NCBI GenBank assembly: GCA_964624235.1
Contig: CAZUXY010000017.1
Coordinates: 1-64,000, forward strand
Length of the DNA: 64,000 bases
DNA from: CAZUXY01 sp964624235
GTDB lineage: Bacteria > Spirochaetota > UBA4802 > UBA5368
Direction of reading: 5' to 3'
Of this stretch, positions 8,010-17,094 are shown piece by piece (position 1 is the first letter of the stretch; every line of letters begins with the position of its first letter). The notes beneath the pieces were generated by a model. That model saw nothing but the letters and a program-made list of their open reading frames with translations, did no database searches and was not told the origin of the DNA. The translations under genes and the position numbers were made by a program.

Positions 8010-8201
8010 AAAGACTGCAATTTTACAATGTTTTTTTCCGCATCTCGCAGGATCAGGCAAGAATAAACAGGATCAGGTATTGCGAAAGATTCAATTATCT
8101 TCTAAATTTCAACCAGGCGCCGCACAGGAGAGGACCATATTCATCAATACCTCCTCCCTGAAGCGTATCGCTGCCGTTTACACCGTAAAAGAGGACATAC
8201 T

Positions 8202-8324
8202 ATGAAGCTCAGACAGACCCTGTACAGGTATTTCATCAGTGCCGCGGCACTCCTGCCCGCTACCAGGGCACTCTGCTCCGTGCACCTTCATGAAAAGACA
8301 CACAAAAGGGCGTCAGCGTTATGA
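8202..8324 (+). CDS. Possible 40-residue leader or exported small protein
   Basis: The ATG at 8202 has a good ribosome site (GAGGA, 7 bases upstream). The frame ends in a TGA at 8322-8324 that overlaps the ATG of the following aldo/keto reductase (8321), a classic coupling overlap. The peptide begins MKLRQTLYRYFISAAALLP and could be a short signal-like helix with a basic tail. The reductase gene has no good ribosome site of its own, so reading this frame may be how ribosomes reach it. No family is recognised. Confidence 0.4.
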   Translation: MKLRQTLYRYFISAAALLPATRALCSVHLHEKTHKRASAL

Positions 8325-9274
8325 AACAGGTCAATCTCGGATCACAGGGTCTGCGCGTTCCGATACTGGGTCTGGGCTGCATGGGTATGTCTGAATTCTA
8401 CGGCCCCTCTTCAGAAGCCCGGAACCTTCGCGTGCTCGACCGTGCGGCGGACACGGGGTGCACATTCTGGGATACGTCGGACATGTACGGTCCGTTCACG
8501 AATGAAATGTTATTGTCAAAGGCGCTCAGGGGGCGCCGTGCCCGGATCACCCTGGCGACCAAGTTCGGCATTCTGCGCGGCAAAGACGGCAGCTGGCAGG
8601 GCATTAAAGGAAGCGCGGATTATGTCAGGGCCTGCTGCGATGCCTCACTGAAGCGCCTCGGGACGGATTACATCGATCTCTACTATCAGCACCGTGTGGA
8701 CCCCGACACGCCGATAGAGGAAACGGTCGGCGCCATGGCCGGGCTCGTGAAGGCGGGGAAAGTCCGCTTTATAGGCCTGTCCGAGGCGGACCCGGACACC
8801 ATCGCCCGCGCTCACGAGGTCCATCCGGTCAGCGCGCTCCAGACCGAGTATTCCCTGTGGTCGCGGGACGTCGAGGCCGACATTCTGCCGGCAATTAAAC
8901 GTCTCAACATCGGATTTGTGGCGTACGCTCCCCTCGGCCGGGGGTTTTTATCAGGGGCGATCCGGTCACGCAGCGATCTGGAACCCGGCGACTGGAGGCT
9001 CGAGAATCCGCGGTTTACCGACGAAGCGATCGCCGGGAACATGCGGATGGCCGATGCCGTCGCGGAAGTCGCGAAAGAGATCGGCGCCACCGCGGCCCAG
9101 GTGGCGCTGGCATGGCTTCTGTCGCGCGATGTCCCCCTCGCCGCGATACCGGGGACACGGAGCGCCGAACGCCTGGAGGAAAACCTGGCGTCGCAGGAAA
9201 TAACGCTGCGAAAGGAACACCTGGAACGTCTCGGGTCCCTTATCGATCAGGGTGTGGCAGGCGACCGGTACTGA
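8321..9274 (+). CDS. Aldo/keto reductase
   Basis: The product has 317 residues. It is an NADPH-dependent aldo/keto reductase of the (beta/alpha)8 barrel type with the full tetrad D51, Y56, K81 and H124 (FWDTSDMYG, TLATKFG, YYQHRVD). The C-terminal stretch GTRSAERLEENL is the usual cofactor-binding end. It is closest by motif to the AKR13-like group (MGMSEFYG near the N-terminus), which reduces a wide range of aldehydes and quinones. It is first of three reductase genes in one direction and probably translated by coupling to the small frame before it. Confidence 0.93.
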   Translation: MKQVNLGSQGLRVPILGLGCMGMSEFYGPSSEARNLRVLDRAADTGCTFWDTSDMYGPFTNEMLLSKALRGRRARITLATKFGILRGKDGSWQGIKGSADYVRACCDASLKRLGTDYIDLYYQHRVDPDTPIEETVGAMAGLVKAGKVRFIGLSEADPDTIARAHEVHPVSALQTEYSLWSRDVEADILPAIKRLNIGFVAYAPLGRGFLSGAIRSRSDLEPGDWRLENPRFTDEAIAGNMRMADAVAEVAKEIGATAAQVALAWLLSRDVPLAAIPGTRSAERLEENLASQEITLRKEHLERLGSLIDQGVAGDRY

Positions 9275-9317
9275 TTTTTATGCGGAAAATATTTTATTAA
9301 TCATAAATGGGTTACTG

Positions 9318-10232
9318 ATGATGAACATAGCGGAATCGACACGCAATACAACAGGCATGCCTCTTGTGGGATTCGGCACCTACCAGCTCTCGGTTGACCA
9401 GGCCGAATCATGTGTAAAGGAGGCGCTCAGAGCCGGATTCAGGCATATTGATTCAGCCGAGGGCTACAACAATGAAGAGGGCACCGGCAGAGGGATACGG
9501 GCGGCCGGCGTTTCCAGGAATGATATTTTTATCACGACGAAACTTTTTCCGGGGTATACGCAGTGGGGGGCGCCGGAAAAAACCTTTGCACAGACTATTG
9601 AAACGCTGAAAAATCAGCTCTCGGCGCTCCGGCTCGACCATGTCGATCTATACCTTATACACGCCCCGCTGTCGGAACTGAGACTGGAACAGTGGAGCGC
9701 CCTGGTAGAGCTCAAAAAATCGGGGCTGACCGGGCATATCGGCGTGTCAAACTACGATGAAGCTAGAATCAAAGAGATCCTGGACGCGGGCCTGGCCAGA
9801 CCCGAGGCGAACCAGGTTGAATGTCATCCGCTGTGCGCCCGGATCGATCTGACCAGGTACATGAAGGAGCACGGGATAGCGCCGATCGCCTACAGCTCGC
9901 TCGCCCCCCTTGCGACCTGGCGGACCGCGGAAGGACAGGGCGGTGACGTTCTTGCCGGGAAAAAAGAGGAAAGCCGGCCGGTTATAAATGAAATCGCGGC
10001 AAAACTCGGGATATCGGAAGCCAGGCTGCTGCTCCGGTGGGGACTGCAGCACGGCTACTCGGTGTTATCGAGGAGCAGCAAGCCTGAGCGCATACGGGAA
10101 AATTTTAATGTATTTGATTTCGAAATTCCCGATAGCGACATGGCGCGTTTGAACCGGCTGAACCAGGAGCAGGCATTCGCCTGGGCGGCCAACGGGCTTA
10201 ACCCGATGGAAGTCGCTCCTCCCCTTAAATAA
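9318..10232 (+). CDS. Aldo/keto reductase, 2,5-diketogluconate reductase-like
   Basis: The product has 304 residues from the tandem ATGs at 9318. An earlier in-frame start at 9252 would overlap the previous gene and adds residues outside the family fold. The tetrad is D45, Y50, K75 and H115 (FRHIDSAEGY, FITTKLFPG, LYLIHAP), and GHIGVSNYDEARI and YSVLSRSSKPERIREN are standard AKR signatures. The DkgA-type group reduces methylglyoxal and other 2-oxoaldehydes. No clear ribosome site precedes the start and the gap to the previous stop is 43 bases, so expression probably depends on the upstream gene. Confidence 0.92.
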   Translation: MMNIAESTRNTTGMPLVGFGTYQLSVDQAESCVKEALRAGFRHIDSAEGYNNEEGTGRGIRAAGVSRNDIFITTKLFPGYTQWGAPEKTFAQTIETLKNQLSALRLDHVDLYLIHAPLSELRLEQWSALVELKKSGLTGHIGVSNYDEARIKEILDAGLARPEANQVECHPLCARIDLTRYMKEHGIAPIAYSSLAPLATWRTAEGQGGDVLAGKKEESRPVINEIAAKLGISEARLLLRWGLQHGYSVLSRSSKPERIRENFNVFDFEIPDSDMARLNRLNQEQAFAWAANGLNPMEVAPPLK

Positions 10233-10350
10233 CCATCAAGTATTCACCGTACACCAGGGGATGCTTCGGCTGCGCGCGGCACAGGTTTCAGGGGTAAGGA
10301 ATCCCCGTGTGCCGTACGGAAAGAACACATGACCCGATACGGAGGGCAGT

Positions 10351-11409
10351 ATGAAACAAGGAAAAGAAAACGACGCCGAACGGATCGATGGAACCAATCG
10401 CAGGAAGTTCTTACACCTGCTGGCGGGCTGCACCGCCGGGCTGATGGCGCCCGGCCTTTTTTCCGGCGGGGAAAAATCCGTCGCGGCCGCCTTCCCCTCC
10501 GACCGGCTGGGCAGGCTTTTGCCCCTGCGCAGGCTGGGTTCCTCCGGCCCGGTCGTGACCATCCTGGGCGTGGGCGGAGATCATGTGGGGAACGTCTCGG
10601 AAAAGACCGCGCAGGCCGTCATCGAAAAAGCCCTGGAGGAGGGGGTGCGTTTCTTCGACAACGCTCCCCTGTACGGCGATGGAAAAGCCGAGAAACGCTA
10701 TGGAAAATTCCTCACCCCCCGGTACAGGGACGTCTGCTTCATCATGACCAAGACCCTGGCTAAAAACAGGAGGAATGCCCTTTCCGATCTCGACGCTTCC
10801 CTCTCCCGCATGAAAACCGACTACGTGGACCTGTGGCAGATGCATGCCCTCGAAAGCCCGAAGGATGCGGGAGACCGCGTCAAAAACGGCGTACTCGACG
10901 CCTTGCTCGATGCCCTTACAAAGGGCAGGGTGAGGCACATCGGGTTCACCGGACATCAGTCATACAAGGCCCACCTCGCGATGCTGAAGGAGCTTGGAAA
11001 GCGGGGTGTGAAGATGACCGCCGCGCAGATGCCCGTCAACCCCGCCGACCCCCACTTCGAGAGCTTCGTCACGCACGCCCTGCCCGGGTGCGTGGATGCC
11101 GGCATCGGCGTACTGGCCATGAAAACGCTGGCCTACGGACGTTTCTTCGGAGGGAACAGGGGGTGGCGTCGTACTGAAACCATGGTCAGGCCGATAATAC
11201 CGGTGGTTCTTACCCTGGAGGATGTCTTCGGCTTCGTGTGGTCCCTGCCCGTCACCACCCTTATCAGCGGTATGGAAAACGCGGGGCAGGTTTCACAAAA
11301 CGCCGCACTGGCGCGCAAAACATGGAACTGGAACCAGGCCGAACGCCGCAAACGCATCGACGCGGTGGCCCCTTTCGCCGGCCCGGATCTCGAGTTCTAC
11401 AAGAACTGA
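10351..11409 (+). CDS. Tat-exported aldo/keto reductase
   Basis: The product has 352 residues. The N-terminus has a twin-arginine motif (TNRRKFLHLL, R17-R18) followed by a hydrophobic, Ala/Gly-rich stretch to about 47, so the folded enzyme is predicted to be exported with its cofactor. The barrel keeps D103, Y108, K134 and H165 (FFDNAPLYG, IMTKTL, LWQMHAL). A strong ribosome site (GGAGGG) precedes the ATG. It is a distinct subfamily from the two upstream reductases. Exported AKRs of this type are known from many genomes, but their substrates and electron source outside the cytoplasm are not clear. Confidence 0.9.
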   Translation: MKQGKENDAERIDGTNRRKFLHLLAGCTAGLMAPGLFSGGEKSVAAAFPSDRLGRLLPLRRLGSSGPVVTILGVGGDHVGNVSEKTAQAVIEKALEEGVRFFDNAPLYGDGKAEKRYGKFLTPRYRDVCFIMTKTLAKNRRNALSDLDASLSRMKTDYVDLWQMHALESPKDAGDRVKNGVLDALLDALTKGRVRHIGFTGHQSYKAHLAMLKELGKRGVKMTAAQMPVNPADPHFESFVTHALPGCVDAGIGVLAMKTLAYGRFFGGNRGWRRTETMVRPIIPVVLTLEDVFGFVWSLPVTTLISGMENAGQVSQNAALARKTWNWNQAERRKRIDAVAPFAGPDLEFYKN

Positions 11410-11543
11410 CTCCACGGCGCGGCATAGAACTCCAACCGGGTTTCGCGTCGCGTGCGGGCCGGTGAGGTTCACAGATCGCGTCTTACTGAATAATGAAATA
11501 CGAAAACGCGTAACAAATATAAATTTTTAAAAGGAGATCAGTA

Positions 11544-11735
11544 ATGCCTGCAATTACGATTGCGCTGGATCCCATAAGTGCGGAAAAAAAGAAACAACTG
11601 GTGGAAAAACTTACAAGAGTTGCCGCTGAAATTACAGAATATCCCGCCGAGTACTTTTTTGTGTATGTACAGGAATATCCGACCGAAAACATCGGTGTCG
11701 GCGGCAAGACCTTAAAGGAACTCAGAAGCCGGTAA
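11544..11735 (+). CDS. 4-oxalocrotonate tautomerase family protein
   Basis: The product has 63 residues, the normal size for a 4-OT subunit. After Met removal the catalytic Pro1 is exposed (MPAITIALDPIS). The family end V-G-V-G-G-K-T appears as IGVGGKTLKEL. These small enzymes form hexamers that interconvert enol and keto forms of 2-oxoacids. AAGGAG lies 8 bases ahead of the ATG. It follows the three reductases in the same direction, which fits a carbonyl-metabolism locus. Confidence 0.9.
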   Translation: MPAITIALDPISAEKKKQLVEKLTRVAAEITEYPAEYFFVYVQEYPTENIGVGGKTLKELRSR

Positions 11736-11857
11736 TTCTTTCTTCCGTGTTCCCCGGCACGGATCGCTGAAATTTATTTTTGACCGGGGTACGGGGGACG
11801 GGCATCCGCCCGGGCACCTCGGCAAAGTGTACATCCCGGGGCATCGAGACGGTGCAT

Positions 11858-12475
11858 TCACTTCATCCTGGAATGTACTTCGTATTTCACCAGTACGATT
11901 CCCGAACCTTTCCACGTGCGTGAGCCGATCAACCGCAGCATTACCGACGGCGCGCCATCGAATAACGGCGTGCCGGCGCCCAGTACGACCGGAGAAATCA
12001 ACAGGTGCAGTTCGTCAATCAGATCATTCGCCAGCAGGCTGTTCCAGAGGATACGGCTGCCGAAAACCAGTATATCCCTGCCTGTTCGGCGTTTCAGCTC
12101 AATGATCTGTTCATACGCGTCCGCGCGGCTTATGACGCGCGCAGTGTTCTGCCAGGGTTCGGTTTGCCCGGGGGTAAGGCTGTCGGAGATGACGACCTTC
12201 TCAATGGCGTTAAGAAGTCGTGATGTCTCCCGCTCGGCAGGCGGGGCGTCCGGATTATCCGCAAGTGACGGCCAGTATTCCCTGGTCTGATTATACATGG
12301 CGCGCCCCAGCAGAAGCGTATCGGCCGCGCGCAGTCGTTCGGCGTTATAGGCATCGAAGCTTTCATCCGCCGGGTAGGTCTCCAGGCGATACGCAAACAG
12401 GTCCATTACATTGTTACCCGGCCCTTCGAAATACCCGTCAAGTGAAACGATGTTGCAGACGATTAATTTTCGCAT
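11858..12475 (-). CDS. RibD C-terminal/DHFR-like reductase family protein
   Basis: The product has 205 residues from the ATG at 12475, chosen because GGAG lies 7 bases upstream. An ATG 18 bases earlier lacks a ribosome site. The fold signatures are MRKLIVCNIVSLDGYFEG at the start, TLLLGRAMYNQ near 55-65, GRDILVFGSRILWNSLLANDLIDELHLLISPVVLGAGTPLF near 135-175. This family binds NADPH and reduces unknown small molecules in most cases. It converges on the tautomerase gene. Confidence 0.88.
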   Translation of the reverse strand: MRKLIVCNIVSLDGYFEGPGNNVMDLFAYRLETYPADESFDAYNAERLRAADTLLLGRAMYNQTREYWPSLADNPDAPPAERETSRLLNAIEKVVISDSLTPGQTEPWQNTARVISRADAYEQIIELKRRTGRDILVFGSRILWNSLLANDLIDELHLLISPVVLGAGTPLFDGAPSVMLRLIGSRTWKGSGIVLVKYEVHSRMK

Positions 12476-12655
12476 TGTCTGTCTCCATATCATCAGTCAT
12501 ATTGTTTTCAATGTAACCATGTCTGGCGGTAAGATCAATGACGTGATGGTGTATAACGTTTTTTACGCGAAGCGATCCCGAACATGAATCCGCCGCCGCT
12601 ACCCCGCCCTGAAGGCGGCCTTACGGGATATGTATTCAACAGTAAAATTTCCGTA

Positions 12656-12684
12656 TTGCAAACTTTTATATCATGTTGTATAAC
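12656..12684 (+). promoter_or_regulatory. Sigma-70 promoter of the FlgO/TPR/ankyrin gene
   Basis: TTGCAA, 17 bases, TATAAC: a near-consensus promoter. The predicted transcript start is near 12691, about 38 bases ahead of the ATG. Confidence 0.6.
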
Positions 12685-12728
12685 CAATAAGGTTATCAAC
12701 TACCTCTTTATCGCGGGGTGTGACCGCA

Positions 12729-14747
12729 ATGAATACTTCGGCCCTTTCCATTAAAAAAATTATCGTGCGGCATTTCGCCGCTGTGTCACAAAAGTCATTC
12801 CTGCTGTTATATGTTTTGCTTTTCATCCTTGTCACGACATCGCTCGCGGGCCGGACCTCGGCGAAAAAAATCAATATCCTTGTGTATCCCTTCACCAATA
12901 CCGGGACCGCGCACTACTCGTGGATATCGGCGGGCATGACCCAGTCGGTCATCTCTGACCTTTCGAAGATATCGAGCATCGCGGTATTCACCGAAGAGGA
13001 CCGGAAAAGGGCCGTGCGGGAAATCGAGCTCGGCATGGCGGGTCTTATTAAAGACGGCGATGTGGTGAAAGTCGGCCAGATCATGGGGGCTGAACTGATC
13101 TGCGCGGGCAATTATACGGTAAGCGGTACTAAAATACGCATCAACGCGAAGCTGGTATCCGTCGGAAAAGCCGCGGTTCAACGGGCGGTGACGGTAGACG
13201 GGACTGTCGACAGGATTTTCGAGCTGCAGGACAGAATCGTTACCGAGCTCATGGCCACGGCGAGGGAAACCTCCCCGCCGGGCGCGCAAAAACCCGTCTA
13301 CACGGCCCAGGACAGGGCGAACATCAAAAGCCTGCCCCGTCCCGGCGCGCGGGCATTCGAGCTGTACGCGAAAGGCCTTGAGATATATACCGCCGATCCT
13401 ACCGGCGCGTTGCGTTTTTTTAATCAGGCGCTCTCAATCGAAAAGGAATATTACCACGCGCTTATCGCGGCGGGGGGAACATACAGTCTGCTGGGAAAAC
13501 CGGATGAGGCGGACAACCATTTCGCGAAAGCCTTCGGCGTATTGAAAAAGGCGGGTCTCGACAGGTCCGTTGAGGCCGCCTCGCTCTATTACAGCATGGG
13601 TATTAATTTCTGGAACCGCGGCGACAGTCAACGGACGATCACGTACTCCCGGGAAGCGTTTAAAATTCTTGAGTCACGGGGAGAGCATAATTCCCGGCTT
13701 GCCGCCGCGGCACTGATGCTGTGCGGCGGCGGTTACCGGTTCGTGAACAGAACGGATGATGCGCTCATATGTACGTCACAATCCATAGCCATATATGAGC
13801 ATCTGGGACTAAAGAATACAAACGACTACGCATGGGGGCTGAACAATCTGGCAGTGGTGTATTCCATGAGGGGCGACCACGCCAGGCCCCTGGAACTGTA
13901 CAGGCAGTGCCTGAGGATATGGACCTCCCTGAGGCTGGCCGTTTCCATGGGGACGGCGTACACTTACTGCCAGATGGGATATGAATACTTCATGAGAAAG
14001 GAATATGAAAAAGCCTATGATAATCTTTTTAAAGGAAGAGATCTGTGTATCCATCTGAAACTTGATAATTCCTTCAATTTCGCCTATTACATGTGGTATC
14101 TCTCCAGTGTTTTCAGCGATGGGTTCGGGGACCACTGCATCGCGGCCAATTTTATGAAAAAGCCGGTTGATATATTTGAAAAACATAACAACCCCGTTCT
14201 CCCCGACGCGAAAAGCAGGTTGCACGAATTAGAAAAAAAATGCGCGGACGGCAGGGCGGCAAGGGAAAAGGAAGAACGGCTGATATCGGCCGCCGCCGGG
14301 GCCGATGTGACAACGATAAAAAAACTGATCAGGGGAAAAGTGAACATTAACGCGCGGGCTTACAATAAAGGGGAATCGGCCCTTTACAACGCGGCATACG
14401 CCGGCAATCTTGACCTGGTGAAACTCCTGGTGGAAAACGGCGCGGATATTAATATCCGCATGTATCGGGGATTTACCCCTCTTATGGGCGCGATTTTCAT
14501 GAGGAGATACGACGTCATCAGGTATCTTATTTCAAAGAGCGCATCGGTCAACACGGCGGACTGCCGGGGGGAAACGCCTTTGATGTACGCGGTAAGCTCG
14601 ATGACCACCAGGGAAATTATTGAACTGCTCATCGCAAAGGGCGCCGATGTCAACGCACGGAATGATAACGGCGAATCCGTGCTGCGAAAAGCGGGCTTCG
14701 GCGCGGCGCCGTTATTAAAAAAGCACGGAGCGAAACAGGATTTCTGA
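12729..14747 (+). CDS. Exported FlgO-like protein with TPR and ankyrin repeats
   Basis: The product has 672 residues from the ATG at 12729; a GTG three codons earlier is also possible. Residues about 22-42 are a signal peptide or anchor. Residues about 45-150 form a TolB/FlgO/CsgG-like N-terminal domain (KINILVYPFTNTGTAHYSWISAGMTQSV, then VGQIMGAELICAGNYTVSGTKIRINAKLV). Residues about 205-470 hold TPR units (ALRFFNQALSIEKEYYHALIAAGGTYSLLGKPDEA and others). Residues about 530-665 hold about four ankyrin repeats (ALYNAAYAGNLDLVKLLVENGADIN). The parts point to an envelope-facing scaffold. Ankyrins on an exported protein are unusual. The C-terminus is complete. Confidence 0.85.
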   Translation: MNTSALSIKKIIVRHFAAVSQKSFLLLYVLLFILVTTSLAGRTSAKKINILVYPFTNTGTAHYSWISAGMTQSVISDLSKISSIAVFTEEDRKRAVREIELGMAGLIKDGDVVKVGQIMGAELICAGNYTVSGTKIRINAKLVSVGKAAVQRAVTVDGTVDRIFELQDRIVTELMATARETSPPGAQKPVYTAQDRANIKSLPRPGARAFELYAKGLEIYTADPTGALRFFNQALSIEKEYYHALIAAGGTYSLLGKPDEADNHFAKAFGVLKKAGLDRSVEAASLYYSMGINFWNRGDSQRTITYSREAFKILESRGEHNSRLAAAALMLCGGGYRFVNRTDDALICTSQSIAIYEHLGLKNTNDYAWGLNNLAVVYSMRGDHARPLELYRQCLRIWTSLRLAVSMGTAYTYCQMGYEYFMRKEYEKAYDNLFKGRDLCIHLKLDNSFNFAYYMWYLSSVFSDGFGDHCIAANFMKKPVDIFEKHNNPVLPDAKSRLHELEKKCADGRAAREKEERLISAAAGADVTTIKKLIRGKVNINARAYNKGESALYNAAYAGNLDLVKLLVENGADINIRMYRGFTPLMGAIFMRRYDVIRYLISKSASVNTADCRGETPLMYAVSSMTTREIIELLIAKGADVNARNDNGESVLRKAGFGAAPLLKKHGAKQDF

Positions 14748-14801
14748 GATTTCCCGCCCTGACCCGAGGCGGCGCTCATTACCTTCTGTCAGCCGGTCGT
14801 T

Positions 14802-15095
14802 TTATGTGCTCCTTTTTTTTATTTTTCTCACGACCAGGATCACGATCCCGGCGATATCCAGGAATACAAGGACCGGGAGCCCTATGATGCCGGCCGCAAG
14901 GGCCAGGCCAACAATCATCAGCAGCGCCGTGAGTATGAGAACCGCGACCACATACGTAACGGCCACCAGAAGTCTTCTTACCGCTTTGCGGCGCACCGCC
15001 CGGTAGGGTTGTATTCTATCGAGCAGTAAACAGGAATAAATAACCGCGCCGATCAGCGCGAAAGGTACAAGCAGTAACGCCGTCGTGACCGCCAT
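14802..15095 (-). CDS. Small membrane protein, unrecognised
   Basis: The product has 97 residues with an N-terminal hydrophobic helix (about 5-26), a basic stretch (YRAVRRKAVRR) and a long hydrophobic segment that can form two helices (about 42-90), ending in a basic tail. AAAGGAG sits 6 bases ahead of the ATG. Its end converges on the ankyrin gene. I see no family. Confidence 0.6.
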   Translation of the reverse strand: MAVTTALLLVPFALIGAVIYSCLLLDRIQPYRAVRRKAVRRLLVAVTYVVAVLILTALLMIVGLALAAGIIGLPVLVFLDIAGIVILVVRKIKKRST

Positions 15096-15165
15096 GGGGA
15101 CTCCTTTCGTTTGAATGTATAGAGCATGGATTGATGTCGTCGCAATTGGACACCCATGCGTTTCG

Positions 15166-15203
15166 AAGTCAACTCAAAACACCCCGTCCCCCTTTGCCTC
15201 TCT
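15166..15203. repeat. Dispersed repeat, copy 2
   Basis: It begins AAGTCAACTCAAAACACCCC and continues into a C/T-rich tract. It aligns with 6762-6805 with small deletions and lies in the non-coding DNA before the diguanylate cyclase gene. Confidence 0.5.
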
Positions 15204-15342
15204 AAAACCGTGACCGGACCAAATTAACACTTGTCGCGAACAGTGTTCGCTGGTAGGGTGGACAGAGATACGGAAGCAGGGGCCTCTGCGAATATTGCGG
15301 CCGCGCCGGAACACCGCCGGCGGGCATTCGGGGATTGTTTCA

Positions 15343-16896
15343 ATGGGTTACGAACGGGCGGAAATCGTCTATCTGGTGAACCTCGCTTTTACAGTGGCGT
15401 ACGCTACCGCCATGTTCGTGTACCTGGGGCGTCACGACACCAGGGCCTCGAGCACCAGGGCGCTGCAGCGCTCCCTGGTCAGCATCATCTCGTGGGCCTT
15501 CTACGACCTGATAATGGCCCATATCGCCAGGAACGCCGCCCCGGAGACGGCCTTTTTTCTCTATCGGCTTTTAAGCTTCATGTGGCTGGTTTACTCGCCC
15601 CTGGCCTGCGAACAGGTCATGACCATTATCCGTCCGGTAAGAAACATCCACCGTCTTTTCTTTTCCCTGCCCTTCGCGGGGCTTTATCTCGCCCACCTGT
15701 GCTTTCCCGACTACACCAGCGCAAGGGTCTATGGCATTCCGGGAGGTTGGCCTTCGTTCCCGGCGCCCTGGCAGCACGCCCATACCGTAATCTGGATCTC
15801 ATTGTTTTCCTCTCTCACCCTATGGCTTGCGGTTGCCGTCGCGAAGGAAAACGATCCCAAGGCGAAAAAGGAAAAAGCCGTGCTGCTGGCGGGGATCGCG
15901 ACCACCATGCTGGCGGTGGGGCTGTCGCGGTTGCTTCTGCAGGTGTTACCGCCGGGTTTTCCCGCCCTGGGGAATACGGCGAATTTCTTTTTTGTCCTGG
16001 CCGCGTTCATCGGCCTCAACCGCTACGGAAGGGTGCTGTCGCTGCGTAACCTCTACAGGACCACCGTGAACGCCACGCCGAACGGGCTGGCCCACGTGCA
16101 CAAGGGGCATCTCACCTGGGCGAACGGCGTCTTCATGAAAATCGCCGGCATACCGGGCCCTTCGGCGGGCAGTCCCGAATCTGATCACGGGATTGTCCGC
16201 GTTCTGACCGAATCGGCGGTCAGACCGGTGACAAAGATCGGCGCTTCATCGTACATGATCACGGCGACACCCGTGGAACCGAACGACCCCGACATGGGTA
16301 CGCTCTACGTGCTGGTGGACATCACCGACCGCGAGAACGCCGTCGCCGAACGGGAACAGTTCATCCACAAGCTCGAGCGGTTGTCCATCATCGACGACCT
16401 CACCGGCATGTATAACCGCCGTTTCTTCGACAACCGCCTCTACGAGGAATGGAATCGCCTTATGCGTTCGCAGTTCACCCTTTCCCTGTTGATGATCGAC
16501 ATCGACTTTTTTAAAAAGTACAACGACACCTACGGGCACCAGGCCGGCGACGAGTGCCTGCGCGAGGTTACCCAGACCATCAGGCTTAACTGCAAACGCG
16601 CAATCGACATCCCCGCACGGTACGGCGGTGAGGAATTCGCCGTGATACTCCCCGAGATACACGCCGAGGGCGCCCTGGCGATGGCCGAGTCGATACGACG
16701 TGATATCGAAGCGCTGAAGATCCCCCACAGGACCTCATCCATAAGTAAAACGGTTTCGGTGAGCGTGGGAGCGGCCTCGATAGTTCCCGTGATCAACCTG
16801 GATCCTTCCGCCGTCGTTTCACTGGCAGACAAGGCCCTCTACGACAGCAAGAAGAACGGCAGGAACCGCGTCACGATGCGTCAGAGTGCCGGCTGA
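15343..16896 (+). CDS. Membrane-bound diguanylate cyclase (7TM-PAS-like-GGDEF)
   Basis: The product has 517 residues from the ATG at 15343; an in-frame start 48 bases earlier is possible. About seven hydrophobic helices occupy residues 5-225, like the 7TM sensor input of bacterial histidine kinases. A PAS-like segment follows (about 240-335, TPNGLAHVHKGHLTWANGVFMKIAG). The GGDEF domain has the active site as GGEEF at 428-432 and DIDFFKKYND upstream. An RxxD inhibitory site (RAID) lies five residues before it, so the enzyme should make c-di-GMP under product feedback. The 7TM part probably senses a ligand or the membrane state. Confidence 0.9.
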   Translation: MGYERAEIVYLVNLAFTVAYATAMFVYLGRHDTRASSTRALQRSLVSIISWAFYDLIMAHIARNAAPETAFFLYRLLSFMWLVYSPLACEQVMTIIRPVRNIHRLFFSLPFAGLYLAHLCFPDYTSARVYGIPGGWPSFPAPWQHAHTVIWISLFSSLTLWLAVAVAKENDPKAKKEKAVLLAGIATTMLAVGLSRLLLQVLPPGFPALGNTANFFFVLAAFIGLNRYGRVLSLRNLYRTTVNATPNGLAHVHKGHLTWANGVFMKIAGIPGPSAGSPESDHGIVRVLTESAVRPVTKIGASSYMITATPVEPNDPDMGTLYVLVDITDRENAVAEREQFIHKLERLSIIDDLTGMYNRRFFDNRLYEEWNRLMRSQFTLSLLMIDIDFFKKYNDTYGHQAGDECLREVTQTIRLNCKRAIDIPARYGGEEFAVILPEIHAEGALAMAESIRRDIEALKIPHRTSSISKTVSVSVGAASIVPVINLDPSAVVSLADKALYDSKKNGRNRVTMRQSAG

Positions 16897-17025
16897 AAAG
16901 TTCTTCATTCATCCTTGACTGTGTCTGTCAAGCGGGGTATTATTTTATCACTGCCACCGCTCCCCCCGAACGGACGCATACCGGCCGCGCAGGATCATGC
17001 GCCGCGACAAAAATAACTTTTACAC

Positions 17026-17054
17026 TTGACATACGCGTCTTTTTATTCTACATG
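17026..17054 (+). promoter_or_regulatory. Candidate promoter for the RNHCP-rsgA transcript
   Basis: A perfect TTGACA is spaced 17 bases from a weak TACATG. It lies upstream of the tiny frame at 17095 and the RNHCP gene. Confidence 0.35.
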
Positions 17055-17094
17055 TCGACCCGTTGCCGTATATCTTATTCAACAAGGAGAATTT

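Noticed and set aside
7990..8205. 71-codon frame between the AraC gene and the reductases
   Set aside because: It lacks a ribosome site and family features and covers the likely promoter region. The shorter frame starting at 8202 has better support.
12604..12618. CCGCC-CTGAA-GGCGG hairpin before the ankyrin gene as a terminator
   Set aside because: It lacks a T run and lies just upstream of a good promoter, so termination is not supported.
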